In this document: positions 32,438 through 39,164 of the stretch, piece by piece
How positions within the stretch are numbered: the first letter of the stretch is position 1
Layout of the letters: every line of letters begins with the position of its first letter
Source of the DNA: DAIQNV01 sp036788215
GTDB taxonomy: Bacteria; Planctomycetota; Phycisphaerae; Phycisphaerales; UBA1924
DNA length: 41,360 nucleotides
Assembly (NCBI GenBank): GCA_036788215.1
Contig: DAIQNV010000028.1
Span: 1-41,360 of the forward strand
Reading direction: 5' to 3'
Made by a program: the position numbers and the translations under genes
Notes under the pieces: model-generated
What the model was told of the DNA's origin: nothing
What the model saw: the letters and a program-made list of their open reading frames with translations, nothing else
Databases searched by the model: none

Positions 32438-34156
32438 TCAGTCCTCGATCGCCATCCAGCGACTCACCAGACGCGCCGCCTTCTCCGGGTCGGCCCGCAC
32501 AAACTCCGCGATCTGCTCGAGCGTCTTCGAGCGCGCCATGTCGCTCTCATCCACCTCGATGCCCGTCATCGCGTTCTCCGTCTCGTCCGCCTCGCCCACG
32601 ATGTCCTGGTCCGCCTTCAACGCCGGGGGCACGCCCACCAGCTCCTCGGGCGTCGGCAGCTCCAGGCGACGGGCGCTCTTCCGAACCATCATCGCCATCA
32701 TCCCAAGCGACACCATCGTCAGCATCGCCAGAAGCACCGTGTCGAGGCCGCCCCCACCCAGAACGCCCCCCGACCCGTCCCCGCCCGTCAGCAAGCCCAT
32801 GATGCCCGCCTGCGCCGGCGCCACCGCCACGCCCATCGCCGCGGGCACCAGCGAGACCAGCACCTCACCCTCCACCAGGGACCCCGTCCCGTCCCGCGAC
32901 TTCAGGTGGGGCTTCAGGCTGTCCGCGATCTCCGTCCGGATCTCGTCGAACCGCTCCCGCAACTGATCCCGCGTCACCGCCCCGCCCGCTTCCGCACCCG
33001 CGCCGCCGCCAGCTTCCCCCGCTGTCTCCGCATCCCGACGGACCAGCTCCAGAACGTAGGTCTCTGGCACATTCACCGACGCCGCCAGGAAGGTCGGCAT
33101 CCCGCGCGGGTCCACAAGCTCCCGCACCTCCGTCCCGATCGCGTTGTCAAACTCCGTCCGGTCCTCCGTCTGCTCCATCGAGCTCCCGCCACCCGAGCTC
33201 GCGAAGTTGATGTCCGCAGCCTGCATGCTCCGGACACCGGGCTCCGCCCCGCGGCTCCCCCCCCCGCTCTCGGTCACGCTCAGCCCGTTCTCCGTCCGCA
33301 GCAGTTGCACCGTCCCGTTGTTCAGGGGCAGGTGCCGCTTCGTCTGCTGGCTCACCCGCGTCACGTCCACCTGCGCCGAGACCGCGACCGTCACCCCAGG
33401 GATGTACGCGAGCAGGTCCTCCAGCTTCCGACGCGTCTCGTTCTCGACGTGCGTCGCGTGCTCGAGATAGCTGCTCGCCTGCATCGAGGTGTGGTCGCTC
33501 GCCTGGCGCTGCCGACCCGTGCTCCCGTCGATCACCCGCACGCTCTCGACCGTCAGCCCCGCCCGGGCCCCCGCCACCAGGTGGGCCACCGCGTCCACCG
33601 TCTCCTGGCTGATCGGTCCCCCCGTCGTCGACCACACCGTCGCTGACGCGGTCGCCTGACGCACCGCCCGCCCCAGCCCCTCGGGCTCCGGAGCGTCGAT
33701 GATCACGTTCGCCGCCTTCACCCCCCGGAACCGGGAGATCACGCGGTTCAACTCGTTCTGCAGCGCAAACACGAACTGCTGGCGGTTCTGCTCCCGGCTG
33801 TTCCGCCAGTCCTGCTTGCTGATCAGATTGTTGAAGAGGATCGTCGTGTCGTCGGGCAGCTGCCCACGCTCGCCGAGCGCCGCGAGCGCCTGGACGGTCA
33901 TCCCGTTGGGGACCATGACCTCCCCGTTCTCCTCGCGGGCCTCGATCCCCGACTCCGCCAGCGTCCGCACGATCGTCGCCTGGTCGGAGCCACCGAAACT
34001 CAGCGTCTCATAGGAAGGTGTCGCCGCGTACCGGGAGATCAGGAACAGCGACATCGCCGCGATGACGCCAAGGCTCCCCAGCAAAAGCTTCTGACTCGCC
34101 GACATCCCACCCAGGTACCTCTGGGCGGACGCCAGCACCCTGCGGAGCTGGTCCAT
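32438..34156 (-). CDS. fliF: Flagellar MS-ring protein FliF
   Basis: FliF forms the MS ring in the inner membrane. Two TM helices, near the N-terminus (LLLGSLGVIAAMSLFLIS) and near the C-terminus (VLLAMLTMVSLGMMAMMV), flank the periplasmic ring-building domains. Between them are IEAREENGEVMVPN, NVIIDAPEPEGLG and AYIPGVTVAVSAQVD. The C-terminal FliG-binding peptide (LEQIAEFVRADPEKAARLV) is present. ATG at 34156 has GGAGG 8 nt upstream, better than the GTG at 34162 where spacing is too short. 572 residues, normal. Confidence 0.96.
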   Translation of the reverse strand: MDQLRRVLASAQRYLGGMSASQKLLLGSLGVIAAMSLFLISRYAATPSYETLSFGGSDQATIVRTLAESGIEAREENGEVMVPNGMTVQALAALGERGQLPDDTTILFNNLISKQDWRNSREQNRQQFVFALQNELNRVISRFRGVKAANVIIDAPEPEGLGRAVRQATASATVWSTTGGPISQETVDAVAHLVAGARAGLTVESVRVIDGSTGRQRQASDHTSMQASSYLEHATHVENETRRKLEDLLAYIPGVTVAVSAQVDVTRVSQQTKRHLPLNNGTVQLLRTENGLSVTESGGGSRGAEPGVRSMQAADINFASSGGGSSMEQTEDRTEFDNAIGTEVRELVDPRGMPTFLAASVNVPETYVLELVRRDAETAGEAGGGAGAEAGGAVTRDQLRERFDEIRTEIADSLKPHLKSRDGTGSLVEGEVLVSLVPAAMGVAVAPAQAGIMGLLTGGDGSGGVLGGGGLDTVLLAMLTMVSLGMMAMMVRKSARRLELPTPEELVGVPPALKADQDIVGEADETENAMTGIEVDESDMARSKTLEQIAEFVRADPEKAARLVSRWMAIED

Positions 34157-34162
34157 CTGCAC

Positions 34163-34364
34163 GGCCTCCCTGCCGAATCCGAGCGCGTTCCACGCGCCCT
34201 CCCGATCGGAGCGACGATCCGCCCCCCGACCTCCACGATTCGGCCGTCGGCCCCGCCCCGCTTGAAACTGCGCTCATGTGCGCAAATTCATGGGCCCCAC
34301 CAACCCCGCCCCCGCGCAACTCTTGCCGATCCACCCACCCACTCCGCAAGCCCATCACGCCCCG
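34163..34364. other. Gene-free upstream region of fliF
   Basis: The ~200 bp directly before fliF hold no supported gene. A sigma-54-like GG/GC pair near 34275-34290 has 11 instead of 10 intervening bases, so I do not call a promoter. Together with the repeats and gap that follow, the whole fliE-fliF interval is about 440 bp, much longer than other junctions in this locus. Confidence 0.55.
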
Positions 34365-34426
34365 GGGTGCCGTGGACATCGCGCAGCGATTTCTCCACGA
34401 ACTGTCGTCACGCCCCCCGCGAGCCA
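34365..34426. repeat. Dispersed palindromic repeat, copy 3
   Basis: GGGTGCCGTGGA at 34365-34376 begins the same repeat seen at 1-40 and 94-133. CGTGGA (34371-34376) pairs with TCCACG (34394-34399). The inner stem ATCGC pairs with GCGAT around GCA. Relative to copy 1 the inner A/T pair has become G/C on both sides. The similarity to copy 2 continues through TCACGCCCCCCGCGAGCCA (34408-34426). Confidence 0.75.
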
Positions 34427-34444
34427 GGCCACCCCCGCCCAGGC

Positions 34445-34498
34445 CCGCCGGGTTCAACCCGGCGGAGCCGTACCAAAGCGAGTGTCAGCCCGAAGGGC
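34445..34498. repeat. Palindromes running into a gap
   Basis: CCGCCGGGTT (34445-34454) and AACCCGGCGG (34456-34465) form a perfect 10-bp inverted repeat. It is followed by GCCC GAA GGGC (34488-34498), where the N run begins immediately after the second arm. The base sequence before the arm (GAGTGTCA) suggests the arm may continue as TGACACTC inside the gap. Confidence 0.7.
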
Positions 34499-34598
34499 NN
34501 NNNNNNNNNNNNNNNNNNNNNNNNNNNNNNNNNNNNNNNNNNNNNNNNNNNNNNNNNNNNNNNNNNNNNNNNNNNNNNNNNNNNNNNNNNNNNNNNNN
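34499..34598. other. Scaffold gap of 100 N
   Basis: One hundred unknown bases lie between the palindromic repeats and the 3' end of fliE. They probably contain only the fliE stop codon and more repeat sequence. Confidence 0.99.
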
Positions 34599-34912
34599 AC
34601 CCGGACCTGCTTGATCTCTTCATACGCCGCCATCACCTTGCCACGCATCGCCTGCAGCATCTTGAAGGCGTTGTCCGCCTTCTGCGTCGCCAAAATCACG
34701 CCCTCGACATCGGACCGACGCCCCGACACCAGGTCCTCGACCGCAGCGTCCGCCTCCTTCTGGGCCTCGTTGACCTTCTGGAGGTTGTCCATCAGCACCT
34801 GCCGAAAGTTCGGCCCGTCCCCCGCCTTCGACGCAGGAGACACCGGGCGGATGTTCGGCTGCACGCCGCCCGCTCCCCCCGCACCGCTGATCAGTCCCAC
34901 CGGATCGCTCAT
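34599..34912 (-). CDS. fliE: Flagellar hook-basal body protein FliE (3' end in gap)
   Basis: FliE joins the MS ring to the rod. The visible ~104 residues include FRQVLMDNLQKVNEAQKEAD, the family-typical GVILATQKADNAFKMLQAM and RGKVMAAYEEIKQVR. The partial codon GTN at the gap edge gives one more Val, and FliE proteins usually end about here, so only the stop is likely missing. ATG 34912 is chosen because AAGGAGCGG precedes it; the ATG at 34927 would overlap that site. Confidence 0.94.
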
Positions 34913-34998
34913 GACCCGCTCCTTCATCGATCCCGACGCCGCTCAACCGCCCGCCGGCCAACGCTCCGCCCGGGGCTCCGCCCCGTCACGCAGCAAGC

Positions 34999-35415
34999 CT
35001 ACCCGAGCAGACGCAGCGACTGCGCCAGCATCGTCTTCGTCGTCTCCGCCGCCACCACGTTCGCCTCATACGCACGAGACGCCGTCAGCGCGTTCACCTG
35101 CTCGATCGCCGGGCTGATGTCCGGCACCTGAACGTACCCGTCCTTGTCCGCGAACGGGCTGCCCGGCATGTACTGCGGACGAAGCGCCGCCTCGTCCGCC
35201 TGGATCTCCGACACATGCACCCCGAGGTTCCGCCCCGACCGCGTCGCGCTCGTCGGGTCCCCCGGGCTGAAGAAAATCTCCCGCCGCCGGTAAGGGTCAT
35301 ACTCCCCCTTGGCGTTCAGAAGCGTGTTCGCATTCGCGATGTTCGTCGCGATCACCGCCATCCGCGTCCGCTGCACGACCATGCCGCTCGTCGAGATGTC
35401 CAGTGACCCGTACAC
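34999..35415 (-). CDS. flgC: Flagellar proximal rod protein FlgC
   Basis: FlgC is a rod subunit exported early. The 138-residue protein has the rod N-terminal motif (RMAVIATNIANANTLL), a central YRRREIFFSP segment and the C-terminal NALTASRAYEANVVAAETTK followed by TMLAQSLRLLG. Length is typical. GTG at 35415, 15 bp after flgB. The 86 bp between flgC and fliE hold no feature. Confidence 0.96.
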   Translation of the reverse strand: MYGSLDISTSGMVVQRTRMAVIATNIANANTLLNAKGEYDPYRRREIFFSPGDPTSATRSGRNLGVHVSEIQADEAALRPQYMPGSPFADKDGYVQVPDISPAIEQVNALTASRAYEANVVAAETTKTMLAQSLRLLG

Positions 35416-35430
35416 GCGTCTTCGACCTCT

Positions 35431-35880
35431 TTACGACGTCCGCTCGCTGATCGCCATGTGCAGCACCGCCACCCGGTTCCGCATCAGATCCGTCGCCGTC
35501 CGGAACATCCCCGCGTTCTCCGCCAGGTCCTGCATCGTCCGCTCCAGGTCCCGGTTGTTCCGGTCGTGGAACAGGATGTTCCCGCTCGCCGTCCGGGGCG
35601 TCAGCACCAGGGAACCGTCCGGCCCCTGCTCCAGTTGCCGCGTCCGGTCCAGGGGCATCGCCCCCGAGGTCCCCCCCCGGCGCGTCAGCCGCCGGTCGTG
35701 GATCGCCTCGCTGAGCACGCGCTGAAAGTGGTCGGGCGACACATCCACAGGCCGGAAGTCCGGCGTCTCCAGGTTCGCGATGTTGTGCGCCAGCAGCTTC
35801 TGCCTCTGCGACGCATACCGCATCGTCGCCTCGAGGGCGGGCAGAGCTCCGGCGGTATCAAGCTGCTCCAGGAACATCAC
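35431..35880 (-). CDS. flgB: Flagellar proximal rod protein FlgB
   Basis: The 149-residue protein begins with a short helix, then RQKLLAHNIANLETPDFRP (the rod signature). It ends with the Asn/Arg-rich ENAGMFRTATDLMRNRVAVL helix. The first possible start is GTG 35880, immediately followed by ATG 35877; both have only a weak GAGG upstream. A sigma-54-like site lies just before the start. Confidence 0.95.
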   Translation of the reverse strand: MMFLEQLDTAGALPALEATMRYASQRQKLLAHNIANLETPDFRPVDVSPDHFQRVLSEAIHDRRLTRRGGTSGAMPLDRTRQLEQGPDGSLVLTPRTASGNILFHDRNNRDLERTMQDLAENAGMFRTATDLMRNRVAVLHMAISERTS

Positions 35881-35890
35881 GCCTCACGCG

Positions 35891-35907
35891 AGCAAGCCGC
35901 GGGCCAA
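35891..35907 (-). promoter_or_regulatory. Sigma-54-like promoter upstream of flgB
   Basis: On the minus strand TTGGCCCGCGGCTTGCT has GG and GC separated by exactly 10 bases and matches the -24/-12 consensus (TTGGCaCG N4 TTGCT) at nearly all key positions. The predicted start point (12 bases past the GC) is 35880, the first base of the flgB start codon, leaving no leader. A sigma-54 activator gene lies directly upstream. Confidence 0.5.
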
Positions 35908-35963
35908 TGCCCGCCGCGCACCATCCGAACCACACGCCACACCCGATTCCGGGTACGCCCCGA

Positions 35964-37517
35964 TCACAACCCCTGCGGCACCAGCGCCTCTTCCTTCCAC
36001 TTCTTCAGCTTCAGCCCCAGCGTCCGCACCCCGATCCCGAGCGCCTTCGCGGTCCGCTGCCGGTGCCCGTCGTACCGCTTCAGCGTCGCCACGATCGTCT
36101 CCCGCTCGATCTCCGCCAGCGTCCGCACGCCGGGCAGCATCGACGCCTCCCGCCTCACCACGACCTCCGGCACATCGAACTCATCCAGGTCGTCATACGA
36201 CGACCCCTGCCCCAACCCCTGCGCCGACCCGTTCGAACCACCGTGCGAAAACGATGCCGCCGCCATCAGCGACGCCACGCCCCCCGCCGTCAGCAGGGGC
36301 CGCGCCGCCGGCAGCAGCCAGGGCTCGATCATCGACCGCGGGATCGCCCCGCCCTCGGGAACCCCGCTCGCCGCCGCCAGCACCACCGCCCGCTCGCAGA
36401 TGTTCTGCAGCTCCCGCACGTTCCCGGGCCAGCGGTACTCCTGCATCAGCTCCAACGCCCCCCCGTCGAACGACAGCGCCGCCCGACCCTCCCGGGCGCA
36501 CACCCGCTCCACGAAATGCTGCGCCAGCGCCGGCACATCCTCCGCCCGCTCCCGCAGCGCCGGCAGGTGGATCGGCAGCACATTCAGCCGGAAGAAGAGA
36601 TCCCCTCGGAACTTGTTCTCCGCCACCTCCGCAGGCAGGTCCCGGTTGCTCGTCGCAACGATCCGCACATCCACCCCGATCGTCAGGCTCGAGCCCACCC
36701 GCTCGAACGCCCGCTCCTGCAGCACACGCAGCAGCTTCGCCTGGATCTGCGGGCTCACCTCGCTCACCTCATCCAGCAGCAGGGTCCCCCCGTCCGCCAG
36801 CTCGAACCGCCCCTTCCGCAGCCGCTCCGCCCCCGTGAACGCCCCCCGCTCGTGCCCGAAGAGCTCGCTCTCCAGCAGGTTCTCGCTCAGCGCTGCGCAG
36901 TTCACCGCCAGGAACGGGTGCTCCCCGCGCGGGCTCATGTCGTGGATCGCGTGCGCCACCACCTCCTTGCCCGTCCCGCTCTCCCCCGTAACCAGCACCG
37001 TCCCCTGGCTCGCCGCCACCGCGTGCAGCTGCTCCTTCACCCGCTGCATCGCGGGCGAGTCCCCGATCAGCCGGTCCAGCCCCCGCCACCCACTCGGAGC
37101 GCCCCCCATCCCCGCGGTGTTCGCCACCCGCAGCACCGCGTTCTCGCGCACCAGCCTCCGGTGCCCCAGCCCCCGCTTGATCGCGATGATCAGCTCATCA
37201 CCCTCAAAGGGCTTCTGCACATAGTCGTACGCCCCCCGCTTCATCGCATCGACCGCGGTATCGATCGTCCCGAACGCCGTCATCACCACCACCGGCAGCT
37301 CGTCATCGATCTCCCGGATCCGGTCCAGCAGCTCGACCCCCGTCATCCCGGGCATCTTCAGGTCCGTCACCACCGCGTCCGGACGCTTCCGCGCGATCGA
37401 GTCGAGCGCCGAGGGCCCGTCCCCCGCCTGCACCACGCTGAACCCCGCTCGCTTGAGCGTCTGCGTGACACTGTCGCGCATCATCTCCTTGTCGTCCACG
37501 ACCAGAACCGTGCTCAT
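35964..37517 (-). CDS. Sigma-54-dependent response regulator (NtrC/FlrC/FlgR-type)
   Basis: This transcription activator has three domains in 517 residues. The receiver domain carries phosphoacceptor Asp 52 (VVTDLKMPGMTG), Thr 80 and Lys 102. The AAA+ domain has Walker A GESGTGKEV and the sigma-54 contact loop GAFTGA, with Walker B GGTLLLDEVSEV. The C-terminal Fis-type helix-turn-helix is IERETIVATLKRYDG, then RTAKALGIGVRTLGLKLKKW. The start at ATG 37517 overlaps the kinase stop (ATGA), so kinase and regulator form a coupled two-component pair. It lies within the flagellar locus and is probably the class II/hook-basal-body activator. Confidence 0.95.
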   Translation of the reverse strand: MSTVLVVDDKEMMRDSVTQTLKRAGFSVVQAGDGPSALDSIARKRPDAVVTDLKMPGMTGVELLDRIREIDDELPVVVMTAFGTIDTAVDAMKRGAYDYVQKPFEGDELIIAIKRGLGHRRLVRENAVLRVANTAGMGGAPSGWRGLDRLIGDSPAMQRVKEQLHAVAASQGTVLVTGESGTGKEVVAHAIHDMSPRGEHPFLAVNCAALSENLLESELFGHERGAFTGAERLRKGRFELADGGTLLLDEVSEVSPQIQAKLLRVLQERAFERVGSSLTIGVDVRIVATSNRDLPAEVAENKFRGDLFFRLNVLPIHLPALRERAEDVPALAQHFVERVCAREGRAALSFDGGALELMQEYRWPGNVRELQNICERAVVLAAASGVPEGGAIPRSMIEPWLLPAARPLLTAGGVASLMAAASFSHGGSNGSAQGLGQGSSYDDLDEFDVPEVVVRREASMLPGVRTLAEIERETIVATLKRYDGHRQRTAKALGIGVRTLGLKLKKWKEEALVPQGL

Positions 37518-38614
37518 CGCCGCGCCTCCATGCACGCTGCCTCACCGGAAGAACACGCCGCGCCGTCACGCGCGCCCGCGCCCAGCTCCAACAGGGAATC
37601 CGAAGAAATCACGCCCGACGGCAGCAAAAGCTCCACCGTCGCCCCCCGCCCGTCATCGTTGTTCACCGCCCGCACCCGCCCCCCGTGCGCATCCACGATC
37701 CGGTGCACGATCGCGAGCCCAAGCCCCGTCCCCGCCTCCCGCGTCGTGAAGAACGGGTTGAACATCCGCTCCAGCACGCCCTCGGGCAGCCCCGGCCCCC
37801 GGTCCATCACCCAGAGCCCCAGCATCTCCGCCCGCTTCCCATCAGGCCCCAGCTCCCGCCCCAGCCTCGCCCCCACCGCCACGCTCCCCGCGCCCCCGAG
37901 CCCGGCCTCCCCCACCGCCTGCACCGCGTTCGACACGATGTTCACCAGCGCCTGGTGCGTCAGCAGGGGGTCGCACACCACCTCCCCCGGCACCCCCTCC
38001 CCCAGCCCGACGAACTCCACCTCCGGGCGAGGCTCGTACCGTCCCGCCACCTCAACACCCCCATCGCACGCGCTCCGCATCAGCGCCCACAGATCCACAG
38101 GCTCCGGCCTCACCCGCTCCTCACGCGCAAACGCCAGCACGTCCGTCACGATCGCGTCCATCCGACGCACCGCCCGCGCGATCTTCGTCGCCGTCCGCTG
38201 GGGCTCGGTCTCCAAAGGCAGGTCCTCCTGCAGCAGCCTCGCGTACAGCCCGATCGAACCCAGGGGGTTCCGCAGCTCGTGAGCGATCCCCGCCGCCATC
38301 TCCCCAAGCTCCGCGAGCCGACGCGACCGCTGCAGACGCTCGTTCGCCTCCCGCAGCTCCGCGTTCAGCCGCCCCACCTCCTTCTGCAGCTGCTCGTGCG
38401 ACCCCTGCAGCTTCGCGGTGACCTCGTTGAACGCGGTCATCAGCTCGCCCAGGTCCGTCGCCGTCAGCCCCACCCCACCCACCCCACCCACCCCACCACC
38501 CAAACCGCCGGCGACAGCAGGAACCTCGGGCGAGGCCGCCACGACCTCGCCCGCCTCCACGCGCACCGGCTCGCCCAAAAGCAAGGTCTCCACGCCCCCG
38601 CGCACCGTCGTCAT
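37514..38614 (-). CDS. Cytoplasmic sensor histidine kinase (FlrB/FlgS-type)
   Basis: The 366-residue kinase has the HisKA domain with His 112 (EMAAGIAHELRNPLGSIG) and the ATPase domain: N box (NIVSNAVQAV), G1 (MDRGPGLPEG), F (FNPFFTTREAG) and G2 (TGLGLAIVHRIV). There is no TM helix and no PAS domain. Residues 1-60 contain a Gly/Val repeat and 65-100 a coiled coil, so input is cytoplasmic, as in FlrB and FlgS. ATG 38614 has GGAG 8 nt upstream. The frame also reads upstream into the next gene, but this is not supported. Confidence 0.94.
   Translation of the reverse strand: MTTVRGGVETLLLGEPVRVEAGEVVAASPEVPAVAGGLGGGVGGVGGVGLTATDLGELMTAFNEVTAKLQGSHEQLQKEVGRLNAELREANERLQRSRRLAELGEMAAGIAHELRNPLGSIGLYARLLQEDLPLETEPQRTATKIARAVRRMDAIVTDVLAFAREERVRPEPVDLWALMRSACDGGVEVAGRYEPRPEVEFVGLGEGVPGEVVCDPLLTHQALVNIVSNAVQAVGEAGLGGAGSVAVGARLGRELGPDGKRAEMLGLWVMDRGPGLPEGVLERMFNPFFTTREAGTGLGLAIVHRIVDAHGGRVRAVNNDDGRGATVELLLPSGVISSDSLLELGAGARDGAACSSGEAACMEARR
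38468..38501. repeat. 9-bp tandem repeat inside the kinase gene
   Basis: Repeats of CCCCACCCA on the + strand (GGTGGG-type on the coding strand) encode the Gly/Val stretch GGGVGGVGGVG near residue 40-50 of the kinase. The G-runs on the coding strand could form a G-quadruplex and the tract may vary in length. Confidence 0.7.
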
Positions 38615-38615
38615 G

Positions 38616-39107
38616 TCATGCGCTCCGATCCTCGAACCGGGGCCCGCGCTCCGCGCCGAGCCCCTTGCCATACGCGCTGATCGCCCCCCGACCCGTCGAG
38701 GTCTGCCGCATCCGGCCCGCCAGCGCGTCCCGGTGCTCCGCCAGCAACCGCTGGTCCTCCGCGTCCCGCGTCGCCACCCGGTCCGCCAGGTCCCGCACCA
38801 CCACCACCTGCGCCCGCAGCCCCGAACGCGTCGATTCATCGAGCCCCGGACCATCACCGATGACCGCGTCCAGCGCCGCCTGCAGGGGCCCCATCTCCGC
38901 CGCCGCCCGCTCCAGCTGCCCCACCACACGCCCGCGCTCCGCCAGGAGCGACAAGAGCTCGTCCGTCCGCCCCGCGTCGATCAGCGACCGCTGCTGCGCA
39001 CTCAGCGCATCGAGCTCGCGGTACAGGTCGCGCTGGCGCTCCAGGACCGCCCCGAGCGCCCCCGCCATCGCACCGTCCGAGCCCGACTGTCGATCATCAC
39101 CGGTCAT
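38616..39107 (-). CDS. FlgN-like helical protein
   Basis: The 163-residue product is mostly helical, with LGAVLERQRDLYRELDALSA, LSLLAERGRVVGQLERAAAE and a long helix around 110-145. This matches the size, amphipathic helices and gene position of FlgN-type export chaperones, but the family signal is not strong. A Gly/Arg-rich tail follows. ATG 39107 has AGGG upstream. It ends 1 bp before the kinase start. Confidence 0.72.
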   Translation of the reverse strand: MTGDDRQSGSDGAMAGALGAVLERQRDLYRELDALSAQQRSLIDAGRTDELLSLLAERGRVVGQLERAAAEMGPLQAALDAVIGDGPGLDESTRSGLRAQVVVVRDLADRVATRDAEDQRLLAEHRDALAGRMRQTSTGRGAISAYGKGLGAERGPRFEDRSA

Positions 39108-39164
39108 CCCTGACCCTTTCCAGGCCGGCCTCCGGCCGGCGCCCACAGTCCACACCCAGCCGCG

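Noticed and set aside
30773..33646. A 957-codon open frame on the + strand
   Set aside because: It lies opposite fliH, fliG and fliF, is made of His/Arg/Leu-rich low-complexity sequence, and has no domain pattern. Antisense frames of this kind are common at this GC content.
34275..34300. Sigma-54 promoter before fliF
   Set aside because: The GG and GC elements have 11 bases between them rather than the required 10.
34499..34598. Frames that read through the N runs as coding sequence
   Set aside because: Unknown bases give no evidence of an open frame. I only extended genes up to the gap edge.
35907..38282. A 791-codon + strand frame opposite the kinase and regulator
   Set aside because: The opposite strand encodes a complete receiver-AAA+-Fis regulator and histidine kinase. 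The + frame is Arg/His/Pro-rich without motifs.
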